A stretch of DNA of 64,000 nt from the NCBI GenBank assembly GCA_943736015.1, contig OX031060.1, positions 4,670,001-4,734,000 on the forward strand. Reading direction: 5' to 3'. How positions within the stretch are numbered: position 1 is the stretch's first letter; every line of letters begins with the position of its first letter. The notes beneath the pieces are model-generated. The model did not search any database. It was not told the DNA's origin and saw only the letters and a program-made list of their open reading frames with translations. Source of the stretch: Tridacna crocea (Eukaryota > Mollusca > Bivalvia > Cardiida > Cardiidae). This document shows positions 1 through 10,049 of the stretch, piece by piece. A program made the translations under genes and the position numbers.

Positions 1-262
1 TGTCTTTTTTGTCCTTCCTAGAATTATAATTTATAAATCTAAAACCACTATATTCTCATTACAAAGCGGTATGATAATTACCTCCCTTTTCTGGAAACTA
101 GCAAAAGTATCACCTTTTCTGGAAACTAACAAAAGTATCAGCAGATACTTTAAAGGCAGACATCACAGGAACTTCTGGTCGGTTAAAAATGCGCAAAAGT
201 ATTATATCTGTATCAGCAGTATGTATCAACTGTCAGGAAATTTACGGGTCCACTACATAATG
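1..262. mobile_element. Family H element, partial copy at window edge
   Basis: Matches 11080-11310 (CTAAAACCACTATATTCTC at 40-58), but contains a local duplication of the CTTTTCTGGAAACTAGCAAA segment at about 86-140 and is cut by the window start. Confidence 0.7.
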
Positions 263-322
263 TAATTTTCTGTTTTGCGCAAGTCTGCTGTAGCACAAAT
301 TCAAATTTAGTCGTAAAAAAAT

Positions 323-367
323 CGTCTCGGATTAGCCTGCCCAGACTGCGCAGGCTGATCCGAGACG
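323..367. repeat. Family F hairpin
   Basis: CGTCTCGGATTAGCCTGC is paired with GCAGGCTGATCCGAGACG around a short loop. Related modules (GTTAGCCTGCGCAGTCCGCG at 10791; CAGGTCAGCCTGTGTAGTC at 32346) have single arms with a TTTCATAGAGCATGGC-like block downstream. Confidence 0.65.
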
Positions 368-774
368 GCATTTTACGCAAATGTCCGAATGTCCCTTTTG
401 GCGTGTTATAGGCAATATTATATAATACAACGCATCAATGTTCATCTGTCGCAACTTAGAAAATCTACATCTAGTAAACCACAAAATCAAACGCAAAATT
501 GTTACCATGTTATACTAGGGGAATGAAATAAAATAAAACTTGAAAATGATGTAGTTTTAACGATACAAAGAGAGCTGAGAAGCTTTTATGTGAAAGGAAG
601 AATACACATGATTATCTTTGCATGATTATTTAATTTAATTTTCATGTTATATTTCAAAAACCTCTATTTCATTGTCACAATGACAGCGCTACCTCATTAC
701 CATTCGGTAAAACTCGGTTTATTCGTTGATAAAGTGCTTCGGCTGTATCACGTAGCTTGATATGCACCTACACA

Positions 775-1140
775 ATCATTATTTCCCGCTAGATGGCAAT
801 CTATAAATACTCATCTATCTAATTTGGGCATCCTTGGTACAGAACCAAACCTCTTTCCTACGCAACAACAGTTACTTTGAATTTCGAACTAAAATAAACC
901 TTTACTCAATAAAATGCTACCTCGTGCAATTCACTTAGCTATGATCAGCAGTTTAGAGAAATCTGGAGCTAAAGCAGGTCTCATTTCTCCTCAAACGTAT
1001 TGCTAAAGACTTTTTTCTACATTGCTACTTTATAGAGCGTAATATTACAGTCAGTCCGCTTTCGGGGCTAGTGATGCGTCATATAAGACAGTCGAATCTT
1101 CTAAGAATATGAAATGCACAGACAACGGTAGCTTGATATG
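775..1140. repeat. Solo arm of the long-inverted-repeat family
   Basis: Matches the right arm at 4658-5007 (CATCTATCTAATTTGGGCATC through GAATATGAAATGCACAGAC). The opposite arm is absent. Confidence 0.7.
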
Positions 1141-1903
1141 CACCCACACTATATTATTTCGCCGGAAGTAAACCGTTTCACCGTTTTTAAAATCGTAACA
1201 CTCCACTTAGAAAGCAAATACTACGCACAATTTTCCGTTTGAATCTTTCTTAATACTACAACATTTCCGATGACAAACAGTTGATACCTCTATTACCTAA
1301 CTCGGTCTATAAATCAAGTTCGTATATTCAAGCCATAGGTTGCTATTATTGCCATTGTTGATCGATGTATATGGCACCGCCATATTGAAAAAGATCATGT
1401 GACTGAAAGTATTTCAAAACGGAAACTTACGGACGACGAGAATAGATGTTGGTACGGAATCGACCGAGTTGTAAAGAGTGCCCCATTACATACCAATAAA
1501 ACAAAACAAACTCTATTACCAAAGAGCTCTCTCTAATTGAATGAACATGCATCCTCGGTAAGTTGAACGTACGGCCATTTGCCGCTAGGATCATAAATTT
1601 ATTCCCAGAAACATTCAAAACCACTGGCAATAAACTGCAATACCAGACATGTTTTTGACCGCCAGATCATAAATATTCGATAGGGAGTTGTAGATAAGAT
1701 TATATCCTTTCAACAACACAGGGGTAAATGGAGGCTTTGGCGGTCGGTATAGGCCAACATCAGGCTGCACAGAACGTGCCGTCTGATCTTGACCCACCCC
1801 GTCCGCTTCTTTGGAAAAGTATTTACAATAATAAAGAATCTGTCAGAGTTTCATTAGCCTGTACTTCCAGGCTTCCGAAGGAAGCGGGTTTGATTTACAT
1901 TAA

Positions 1904-2129
1904 CTCTTTACCAAACGACAAAATTTTAGAATGGTCCAAATTGAAAGCATTTGCAGACGACAAAATGAATGTGTCTGAAGAATTTATTTTTTTTTTTTAA
2001 GGAAGGGTAGAAACATTGTGGGAAAAGGAGAAAATGCTGGTTGCCAGCATTTTCTCCTTTTCCCACAATTTTTTCCTAAGGCTTTTTTTTTTTCAGGGTC
2101 GTCAAATGTAAGGATTGTGTGGTAATGGG
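1904..2129. mobile_element. Family A MITE
   Basis: Full-length copy in inverted orientation (the GTCTGCAAATGC block lies at the left). It is flanked by TTAA at 1900-1903 and a mutated CTAA at 2130-2133. It carries two homopolymer T expansions beside the hairpin. Sixteen bases separate it from the family B copy that begins at 2150. Confidence 0.85.
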
Positions 2130-2149
2130 CTAAGAGATGAAAGATTTAA

Positions 2150-2332
2150 CCCTTTGGCTGCGAAGTGCAACTCACTGACCTTTTTTCGGACAGTGTAGAT
2201 CAAGATCAGACTGCACAGAATGTGCAGTCTGATCTTTGATCTACACTGTCCGACAAGGGGATATATTTTCTGCAAAAAATGGATTTGAAACTAGCATCAA
2301 TCGGGTTTTTAATATCGGAGTGAACGTATCAC
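2150..2332. mobile_element. Family B MITE, 3'-truncated
   Basis: Begins CCCTTTGGCTGCGAAG after TTAA 2146-2149. The central palindrome (GACAGTGTAGATCAAGATC and its complement, around AGACTGCAC) is intact. Its right end is missing and the next family B copy begins immediately. Confidence 0.8.
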
Positions 2333-2336
2333 TTAA

Positions 2337-2539
2337 CCCTTTGGCTGCTAAGCGCGACTCACTGACCTTCGGCGGACAATGCAGATCAAGATCAGACTGC
2401 ACATAACGTGCAGTCTGATCTTGGATCTACACTGTCCGATTTAGTGGTATATTTCTCACAAAAGTAGTATTTTGAAATAACAAAATTTGGGTTTTTACTA
2501 CCCGGTTTGTTTCATTTTAGTTATACAGCAGGATAGGAG
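2337..2539. mobile_element. Family B MITE, full length
   Basis: Flanked by TTAA at 2333-2336 and 2540-2543. Ends CCCTTTGGCTGCTAAG and GCAGGATAGGAG; core palindrome at about 2377-2440. No coding capacity. TTAA flanks and CCC ends place it with family A in a piggyBac-like group although the bodies differ. Confidence 0.85.
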
Positions 2540-2739
2540 TTAATTCATTTGGCTGGATAAGGGTTAGATGGACAAGTAAATAGATATATTAAGACAGGTT
2601 TACACACACTGATATCTGCAGGCTTCTTTTGTATGATGCTTCTTGGCAAGTAGATAAAAGTCACGAGTACCCGAGCATGATGTTATTCTATTTTAATAGT
2701 TAACTGGAAATAAAGAGAGGCAGAATAAGGTAGATAGGA

Positions 2740-3115
2740 AGATAAAAGATTCAGACAGACGGACGAAAGGACATGAAGGCGAACGGATGGCCAGATAAGA
2801 GACAGACAGATAGACAAACACACACACAGAGACGGACGAAAGGACATACAGGCGAACGGACGGCCAGATAAGAGTCAGACAGACAGACAAACAGACAGAC
2901 ACACAGAGACCTACAGACGGACAGATGCATGGACGGACTGATAGACTGGCAGACAGACAGATGAGCGAATGGAGTAACAGACATACAGATAGGCAGGCAG
3001 ACTTAATAGTAAGACAGACAGACAGACAAAGAGACTGACAGACGGGAAGACTGGACGGATGGTGGGCAGGATCTTATAGAAAAAGACAAACGAACAGAAA
3101 GACAGACAGGGTGTT
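2740..3115. repeat. Degenerate GACA/ACAG microsatellite
   Basis: Purine-rich GACAGACA repeats with an internal higher-order repeat: CGGACGAAAGGACATRMAGG recurs at about 2759 and 2834. The Ser/Val/Cys-rich open frames on the other strand are translations of this repeat. Confidence 0.9.
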
Positions 3116-3360
3116 TGCTATGCCCAGATCATCTATCTAGTTAAAAAACATTTATAAACAGGTGAACTACAGACTTGTCAAGAAAGATTATGACGTGACA
3201 TTTGATACAAAATTAGCACATAAATTGTTGTTGTTGTTTTTGACAAATTATAAACAGCTAAATGTTATACTAGATTTATATTTGATTAAAAAAAAAAACA
3301 GAGCAAAATGTCCGATACGGCTGCTAAACTTTGTTACTACCATGACGGTCGGTGATTTAA

Positions 3361-3567
3361 TTCATCACCAAACGATAAAATTTTAGGTTTGTCCAAATCG
3401 AAAGCATTTGCAGACGACAAAATAAAAGTGACTGAAAATTTGAAATTTGTTTTGTAAAGGGTAGAAAACATTGTGGGAAAAGGAGAAAATGCTGGCTACC
3501 AGCATTTTCTCCTTTTCCCACAATGTTTTCTAAAGGCTACTTTCTCAGGATCGTATTTGGTAATGAG
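3361..3567. mobile_element. Family A MITE
   Basis: Inverted-orientation copy with intact TTAA at 3357-3360 and 3568-3571 and a near-perfect central palindrome at about 3464-3533. Confidence 0.85.
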
Positions 3568-3879
3568 TTAAGTTGGGGGTTTACATTTGGCATTTCCGCC
3601 TCTGGCTGGTAGACCGGAAGTTGAGTTTAAATTGAGCTCCCATAATGAGCTACTCAAGTAGTCTTTCCTATTGAGTGTTAAATGTTTTCTTTTAGATTTT
3701 TTTTCAGCATTTATTTTTTCTAAACACTGACAATTACTTCAAAACATTTTTCTCTGCAAACATGAAAAAGATGATTCAATAAATAAGGTTCAAATTTAGC
3801 GTCCAAACAACGGATAAGTCACTTTGCAATCGGTAATACAGTCCACCCTGCAAAATAAATTATTTTTCAATTTTTTTTT

Positions 3880-3990
3880 AGGACAGATATTTTCATATCG
3901 GAGAGTGTAGCTTCAAGATTAGACTGTACGTTCTGTTCAGTCTGATCTTGATCTATACTGTCCGACAAAGGTCAGTCGCGTTTAGCTACC
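3880..3990. repeat. Family B-like core palindrome
   Basis: Core at 3903-3966, inverted (GTACGTTCTGTTCAGTC at the tip), followed by GGTCAGTCGCGTTTAGC, the inner left end of family B. No intact TTAA flanks. Confidence 0.6.
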
Positions 3991-4077
3991 TAAAAGTAAT
4001 CTTTGAGTACCATGATAAAATCCTATTGTGTAAACAGGTTAAATGTTCTGATAGACAGTTCAAACCGGGGGGTGCAA

Positions 4078-5007
4078 AAACACCGTTGTCTGCGCATGTC
4101 ATATTCTACGAAGGTTCGATCTGTCTTGTATGACACATCACTCGCTCCAATATTGGGGGGGGGGGATTGTAGTTAAACGCGCAATAAAGTAGCAAAGGAG
4201 AAAATGGCTTTTGTCAATACGGTTGAGAAAAATCAGGCCTGTATTAGCTCCAGATTTCTCTAAACCTCTGATCACAGCTGAATGACTTGCACCAGGTTGT
4301 GTTTTATTAAGTAAACGTTTATTTTAGTTCGAAATTCAAAGTAACAGTTGTCGCATAGAAAAGTAGTCTGGTTCTGTACCCAGGGCCCAAATTAGAGATA
4401 GATGTGTATTTATAGAATGCCATCTAGCGGGAGATAATGGCAAAAACACAGGCATCTGTTATCCCTCCACAATATTCGAACCATGCTCTGACAAAAGAGG
4501 GGTCAATGCTTCTCTATGATACATTGTACCGAGCAAATTATTACATGATAATGGATCCATAAAATTCATTTTGTCTACTGGCTCTTGCACATTTAAAAAA
4601 ATCACCATTAGCAAAAAGGTTTTGACTCAGGTCATTTTGAGCGAACTGAGCACATTATCTCCCGCTAGATGGCATTGTACAAATATACATCTATCGAATT
4701 TGGGCATTCTGGGTACAGAACCAGACTACTTTTCTATGCGACAAACTTTGAAATTCAAACTAAAATAAGCGGTTACTCAATAAAACGCTGCCTGGTGCGA
4801 TTCATTCAGCCAGGATCAGCAGTTTAGAGAAATCTGAAGCTAAAACAGGCCTGATTTTTCTTCAAATGTATTAATAAAAGCCATTTTCTCAACTGCTACT
4901 TTGTAGCGCGTATTATTACAATACCCTAACTTTGGGGAGAGTGATCCGTCATATCAGACGGGTCGAACCTTCGAAGAATATGAAATGCGCAGACAACGAA
5001 CGGTGCA
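4078..5007. mobile_element. Element with about 350-bp inverted repeats
   Basis: Left arm 4078-4440 and right arm about 4658-5007 are inverted copies (outer motif ACCGTTGTCTGCGCAT; inner motif CTAAAATAAACGTTTAC-like). The central 220 bp has no open frame. Single arms of the same family occur at about 775-1140 and 17050-17400. A 10-base G run interrupts the left arm at 4156. Confidence 0.75.
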
Positions 5008-5039
5008 GGCTTAAAAGAGTCGATGTTTTCGCAAATGCG

Positions 5040-5405
5040 TTAACCCTTTACTAAACGATCCCTGTTTTTTAGACCCTTAGATAGAAACCTTCTGAAAACA
5101 TTGTGAGAAAAAGACAGAATGCGAGTAACAAGCATTTGCTTCTTTTTTCCATAATGTTTTCTACCCTGTTTGAAACCAAATTCAATATTTGATTTACGTT
5201 TATTTTGTCGTCTGCAAGTGCTTTCAGTTTGGACCATTATAGAATGTCGGCTCAAATGATTTAATTTTTCTTTGATAGAGTAGAAAACATTGTGGGAAAC
5301 GGAGAAAATGCTAGTTACCAGCATTTTCTCCTTTTCCTACAATGTTTTCAAAAGACTTCTTTTCCAGGAGCGTCAAAAGTGGGCATTGTATGCTAATAGA
5401 TTAAT
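5040..5405. mobile_element. Compound family A MITE (two hairpins)
   Basis: Two family A units lie in opposite orientations: a diverged hairpin at 5095-5165 and a well-preserved one at 5280-5352, with the GTCTGCAAGTGC block between them. The outer ends keep TTAA. One copy probably inserted into, or recombined with, another. Confidence 0.7.
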
Positions 5406-5499
5406 TTTTTTTTTTTTAATTTCTGCATTTATTCCATTGTTTGTTCTACAAGGATAAAGTATTTAGTAGTTAAGGAGTTGCATTTGTAAATAAAAATAC

Positions 5500-5565
5500 A
5501 TTTAGGTCGATTCACGGTGGGCACTCGTCTCGCAGAACCGTCCTTCAGAACAGAGCGAAAGGTTA
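5500..5565 (-). CDS. ARF-like small GTPase, exon 2 candidate (switch I)
   Basis: A pyrimidine-rich stretch and ATCAG acceptor open a short exon whose phase matches exon 1. Joined, the product reads GKT-VTFRSVLKDGSARRVPT-VNRPK. From the P-loop Thr to the Thr of the PT pair there are 16 residues, the same spacing as in ARF/ARL proteins, where the PT Thr is the magnesium-contacting switch I residue. A possible donor (GTATTT) closes the exon in phase 1; alternatively the frame stays open to about 5429. Intron 1 would be 798 bp with GT/AG ends. The spacing match is the main argument; the residues between are not typical of ARF1 itself, so this would be a divergent ARF-like member. The WDxGGQ and NKxD exons were not found. 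Confidence 0.42.
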
Positions 5566-6363
5566 CTGATGGCATAAACAGAAATATTGTTAAAGGGACG
5601 TAAAACGTCACTTGAACATACAAACAACAATTATGTTATTTCTTTTTGTATGAACTGTTATAAATTCGCATTTCTACAACAAGTATATATCATCAAGGCA
5701 AAATTAGTTTTAAAATGACGGCCGATATTACAGTGACATTTTCATGTTAGTCGTTTCCCACGGTCGGACTTAATTTAATTGGAGAGGTCATCAGATCTTT
5801 CCAACAGTGGTGAGTTTAAAGAGCAGACTGTCACAGAGTCTGCTGTCTACATCCATTTTTCTTGCGAAATTGTTCTTATACACAGTCTGTTTCGTCATGG
5901 TTTTGTAAATAAAGCGAAATAAAAAAGAAACAGGAAATAGACTTGGTTTATTTTTATATGACGAATTTCAGAAAAATATTTGTTACGTTGATTTACCCTG
6001 GCTGCTATTGTCCCTTGCAATAATTGTAATTTTTCATTAAGTAAACAAATCTAAGCAGAAGAAAAATATCAGAATAATTTCGTTAAAAAAAATAAGAAAG
6101 AAGACTGCTGGACAAAATCATGCGACTTGAAAACGCGAGAAGAAGGCCAAATTACCGTCATGTAAAACATATGAGGTTTATACGCGGTGGCTTTTTTTAT
6201 CTTTTTGTTTAAATGTGCCTAAACATATTGAAACTAAAAGCCAATGAACTATTTGAAAACATTGATGCTGACCTCCCCTTTGGACGGTAATGAGTACGAG
6301 TTCGGTGTGACGGGGATATAAACAACTGACAACAACAACCAAACAAAACAGAAATACATGTAC
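5566..6363 (-). other. Intron 1 of the ARF-like GTPase candidate
   Basis: This 798-bp stretch has GT/AG ends on the - strand and is AT-rich without a recognised MITE. It is one of the longer repeat-poor pieces in the first 13 kb. No other open frame with splice signals was found in it. Confidence 0.35.
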
Positions 6364-6499
6364 CTGTTTTCCCGACTCCGGGCATCCCCAGTACCAATAT
6401 GTTGATATCCTTTCCGTTGGAATGTTTCTGTTCGACTCCGGCTTTAGGGTTCTTATGTCCATATTTAGAACCGTTCTCTCCAATGTGTTCAAACGACAT
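6364..6499 (-). CDS. ARF-like small GTPase, exon 1 (P-loop)
   Basis: The first exon starts at an ATG whose start codon occupies 6497-6499 and encodes 45 residues plus one base. Near its end it reads INILVLGMPGVGKT: a hydrophobic beta strand followed by a Walker A motif of GxxGxGKT type, the phosphate-binding loop of GTPases. The donor is ACAG|GTACAT, phase 1. The preceding residues (MSFEHIGENGSKYGHKN and so on) are polar, with no transmembrane segment. A P-loop at about residues 38-45 suits a small GTPase with a modest N-terminal extension. The exon lies in a stretch free of the common MITEs. Downstream exons other than the one at 5500-5565 were not found, so subfamily is uncertain; other P-loop NTPases remain possible. 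Confidence 0.55.
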
Positions 6500-6780
6500 G
6501 ACTTTTCGAATTTACATTTAAAGCTTTCCCACTTCTTCTAGACTTTATTTTGTGGCATTGTCAACAATGCGTGGAATTATTTATAACCCATGAGTACAAG
6601 TTTTTTAAGTTCACATCGCACATTTAAACTGATAATTCATGAGGTACATCTTCCAAATTCACGGCATTAATAGTTTACTAACTTTTCTCCGTTTGTGGGC
6701 TGACTGATAATGAAGAACAGTTTACCGAAGTGTCTGCAACACACTGCAGCAAAGCAACAGATACCCCTGCTTATTAAACA
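6500..6780. other. Unique sequence upstream of the GTPase candidate
   Basis: Non-repetitive stretch that would contain the promoter of the - strand GTPase gene. No TATA box is well placed; nothing else is recognised. Confidence 0.3.
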
Positions 6781-6782
6781 TT

Positions 6783-6895
6783 AGGCCGCTTAGCGCCGAA
6801 CCTTTTGCATACAGTGCAGAACAAGATCTAACTGCACAGAAAGTGCAATCTGATCTTTGATCTACACCTTCCAATAAGGACATAATTCATACTCA
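6783..6895. repeat. Decayed family B copy
   Basis: GCCGCTTAGCGCCGAACC followed by a diverged core (AGAACAAGATCTAACTGCAC and its partner). Several arm mismatches mark it as old. Confidence 0.55.
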
Positions 6896-7032
6896 ATGTC
6901 GTGGGAAAAGGAATTCATGCTGATTACCAAGATATCTTTTGTTCGCAATGGTTCAGAAGCTTTGAACAGTTATCTTTAAAACTGAATTATTTTGGAAAGG
7001 GCTTACTCTACACCACACGCAGGCTATTTTAA

Positions 7033-7239
7033 CCCTTTTGCTGCTAAGGACGACTTCCTGACCTTTTGCGGACAGTGTAGATCAAGATCAGACTGCACAG
7101 AACGTGCAGTCTGATCTTGCATCTACACTGTCCGATAAGGAGATATTTTTTTCCTCTAAACATAACTTTGAAAAAGCAATATTTGGGTTATTAATATCAA
7201 TCTGGAAATTTTATTTTAGTTATTTTAACAGGATAAGGG
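7033..7239. mobile_element. Family B MITE, full length
   Basis: TTAA at 7029-7032 and 7240-7243; ends CCCTTTTGCTGCTAAGG and ACAGGATAAGGG; core palindrome at 7071-7133. This is the cleanest family B copy. Confidence 0.88.
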
Positions 7240-7609
7240 TTAAATGAATCTCGAAAAATATTGGTCTTCTTTAGAAAACGTTGTGGAAAAGGAGAAAATG
7301 CTGGTTACAAGCTGATTTCCCACAATGTTTTCAAAGACTGTCATCTGGCCGCTTAAAAAAAAGGGAGTTGTTTTGGAAAGAGTAATTTGAAAACCAGTCA
7401 ATGTAACAGGAAACTTATAACTTCAAGAAAGAAACAGCAATTTTGCGTCCTAAGAAAGGTGAGCAAAGAAATCTATGAATGTATTTAAAAACGCGAAATG
7501 CTACAAGAGCACCGTATTCTTTTTCCCACAATGATTTCAAGAGGCAAAGCCCACCATTTGGACGATTTTTTATTCGTTTCGTCTGCAAAAACAATTACTG
7601 AGAACAAGT

Positions 7610-7828
7610 CGTTACCAAACGACAAAATTTTAGGCTTGCCCAAATTGAAAGCATTTGCAGACGACAAAATAAAAGTGACTTAACATTTGAAATTTCTTTT
7701 ATGAAGAGTAGAAAACGTTGTGGGAAAAGGAGAAAATGCTGGTAACCAGCATTTTCTCTTTTTCCCACAGTGTTTTCTCAAGGCTTCTTTCTCAGGGGCG
7801 TCAAAAGTAGGGATTTTGTGGTAATGGG
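7610..7828. mobile_element. Family A MITE
   Basis: Inverted-orientation copy ending at TTAA 7829-7832. The left TTAA is degraded (AAGTCGTTACC). A separate partial hairpin of the same family lies just upstream at 7262-7345. Confidence 0.75.
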
Positions 7829-8259
7829 TTAATGTTTACTTGTGGTTAGGTGAGTATCTTTATCCAATCAAATTAAGAGAACTGATACGTAAAATGAAAC
7901 TCCAATTTCCACACTAATGCCGATTTATTTCCACACAAAATTGTGATTACGCACGTTCATGCAAAACATCTAAAACAACTGTTGGTTTGAATTTCCTGTT
8001 GCATGTAGTATATAACGTTTTGATCGAGAAATTATGAGATCTGAAACGAACTAATGCCACTGCTATCGTGTAAAAACAGCCGCTTATGTTACAAACAAGT
8101 TATCAAACTGCGTAACGATAAACCCATTTCCTGCCTATTGCTGCAAAATGGTTTCTACTCTTCTTTTTCCTTCTTTTTCCTTCTCTTCAAAGATTTAACC
8201 CTAAGACCAGCGTGCCCTTTATTTACAGTCTGATCTTTACCTGTAGTCTTAGGGATTAA

Positions 8260-8475
8260 CTAACCTTTTCCAAGACACAAAATTTCTCTAGATTGAAATC
8301 GTCTACGACCAACAAATTTAATTTAGTTCACAATGAGCTGAAGTTCTTCGACATAGTAGGAAACATTGTGATAAAAGGAGAAAATGCTGGTTACAAGCAC
8401 TTTCTCCTTCTCCAACAATGTTTCAAACACCCTCCATCCTAGAGCCGCAAAAACCTGGGGTTGTTTGTTAAAGGG
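8260..8475. mobile_element. Diverged family A MITE
   Basis: The hairpin at about 8360-8425 is recognisable (GATAAAAGGAGAAAATGCTGG) but both ends and the GTCTGC block are decayed. It looks older than most copies and lies directly beside the microsatellite tract. Confidence 0.55.
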
Positions 8476-8495
8476 CTCGGAATTAAACTGTTGTA

Positions 8496-8533
8496 GCTCT
8501 GACTGACTGACTGACTGACTGACTGATTGATTG

Positions 8534-8568
<35 letters not shown>

Positions 8569-8862
8569 AATTTTCATGACATTTGGTTGGTTGGTTGGTT
8601 GGTTGGTTGGTTGGTTGGTTGACTGGATGGCTGGTTGGTTGTTTGGTTGGTTGGTTGGTTGGTTGGTTGGTTGATCGGTTTGCTGGCTGATTGGTTGGTT
8701 GGTTGGTTGGTTGGTTGACTGGTTGGCTGGTTTGTTGGTAGGTTGGTTGGTTGATTGGTTGTATGGGTGGGTGGGTGGGTGGGTGGGTGGTTAGCTGGCT
8801 GACTGGCTGGCTCGCTCACTCGCTCACTCACTCACTCACTCACTCACTCACTCACTCACTCT
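8496..8862. repeat. Compound tetranucleotide microsatellite
   Basis: Successive blocks of TGAC, TGAT, GGTT (8584-8760), GGGT (8764-8790) and CTCA (8815-8860). The long Thr/Asn/Gln/Pro frame on the - strand is repeat translation. The blocks look like one tetramer changing phase and base step by step. Confidence 0.95.
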
Positions 8863-8909
8863 TCAACAACATTTCAGTAATATAGTGGCAACATCTTACA
8901 AACTTGCCT

Positions 8910-9028
8910 GTACATGTCCTGCTTGGGTCTCATCAGCACTGTGCTATAACCCTGAAGTGTCTTACCCAAGAACACTCCCACAAAAATAAAGTCAAAAGCT
9001 TTTAATGAAGCTCGAACCTGAGGCGTAC
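8910..9028 (-). mobile_element. S1 SINE fragment
   Basis: Reverse-strand fragment with the B box (CTCAGGTTCGAGC) and the GTGTTCTTGGGTAAGACAC block. The tail is cut; it is bounded by the microsatellite tract on one side and a family C element on the other. Confidence 0.65.
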
Positions 9029-9231
9029 AGGGTCCGTATTCACCAACCATTCTTGAGAATATTCTTCGTATCATCCTCCAAGATATTCAAAGTTTGGAAG
9101 TAACCAAACTTCTGATTGGCTAAACCAAATGGTTTAGCCAATCAGAAGTTGGGTTACTTTCAAATATAGAAAATTCCGGCGAATTATGAGACAAATGAAC
9201 GTTCTTAAAAATGGTTGATGAATACGGACTC
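9029..9231. mobile_element. Family C palindromic element
   Basis: Terminal inverted repeats GGTCCGTATTCACCAACC and GGTTGATGAATACGGACTC enclose a palindrome whose centre is TTCTGATTGGCTAAACC and its complement. Each arm carries an ATTGG/CCAAT motif. It is followed seven bases later by a second copy in the same orientation. Confidence 0.78.
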
Positions 9232-9237
9232 AATTAA

Positions 9238-9412
9238 GGGTCCGTATTCACCAACCATTTCTTAAGAACATTCTTAGTCTTTTGCTCCATAATTATCTAA
9301 CTTTGGAAGTAACACTTTTTCTGATTGGCTAAACTAAATGGTTTAGCCAATCAGAAGTCTTGTTACTTTCACATTGACGAAATTCTAAGAATGGTTGGTG
9401 AATACAGAACCA
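9238..9412. mobile_element. Family C palindromic element
   Basis: Second tandem copy, shorter by loss of part of the right half; ends GGTCCGTATTCACCAACC and GGTTGGTGAATACAGAACC; same ATTGGCTAAAC centre at about 9322-9358. Confidence 0.78.
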
Positions 9413-9574
9413 GGTTAAAAGTTCTACGCTTTACCTCTGAGTCACACTTGAGGGTTTTGTGAAATACGAAATAATCAACATTATCATTAAATTGAGGTTT
9501 CGAATAAATCTAAGATACTGACAAGATTATTTTGTAACATCTGTTAATAATTAAAAAGGCATTACTGCTTTAAC

Positions 9575-9715
9575 AATTTACCACACAATCCCGATTATTT
9601 TTACGTTCTTTAGACTGAAAGACTTTTGAAAACATTGTTGGAAAAAGGAGAAAATGCTGGTAACCAGCATTTTCTTCTTTTTCCCACAATGTTTTCCACC
9701 TTCCAAAGACAAAAC
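9575..9715. mobile_element. Truncated family A MITE
   Basis: The left end (TTTACCACACAATCCCGA) and full hairpin are present, but the right third with the GTCTGCAAATGC block is missing after 9715. Confidence 0.65.
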
Positions 9716-10049
9716 ACATTCAAGTTCAAGGTATATTCAGTTTATTGTTTGTTTGTTTATTTTGGATTTGGACACATCTGTAATTTTGGCAATGTGTAGT
9801 AGACAGTTAAATGTTCACTCAGAGAGAGCAATCTAGTTGTAAATGGTCTGTCTATCCCGTAAAAAATAAGATCAGGCAGCAAGTTATGTGCAGTCTAATC
9901 CTGATCTACACCCGAATTCGCCCTACATAGTCTTGAAGTATTCGTGTTACCTTCGTGGAATATTTCGAAGGAAAAGATCGGCCGTGGTAAATGTAGAATA
10001 TTCAACCTCTCTAGAACGTCGACGATGAGTTTGTTGTTTTCTTGTTTAG

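Noticed and set aside
2693-2984. Ser/Val/Cys-rich frames on the - strand
   Set aside because: Translation of the GACA microsatellite; overlapping frames in two phases are equally open.
8574-8831. NQPTNQPT-rich 85-codon frame
   Set aside because: Translation of the GGTT microsatellite.
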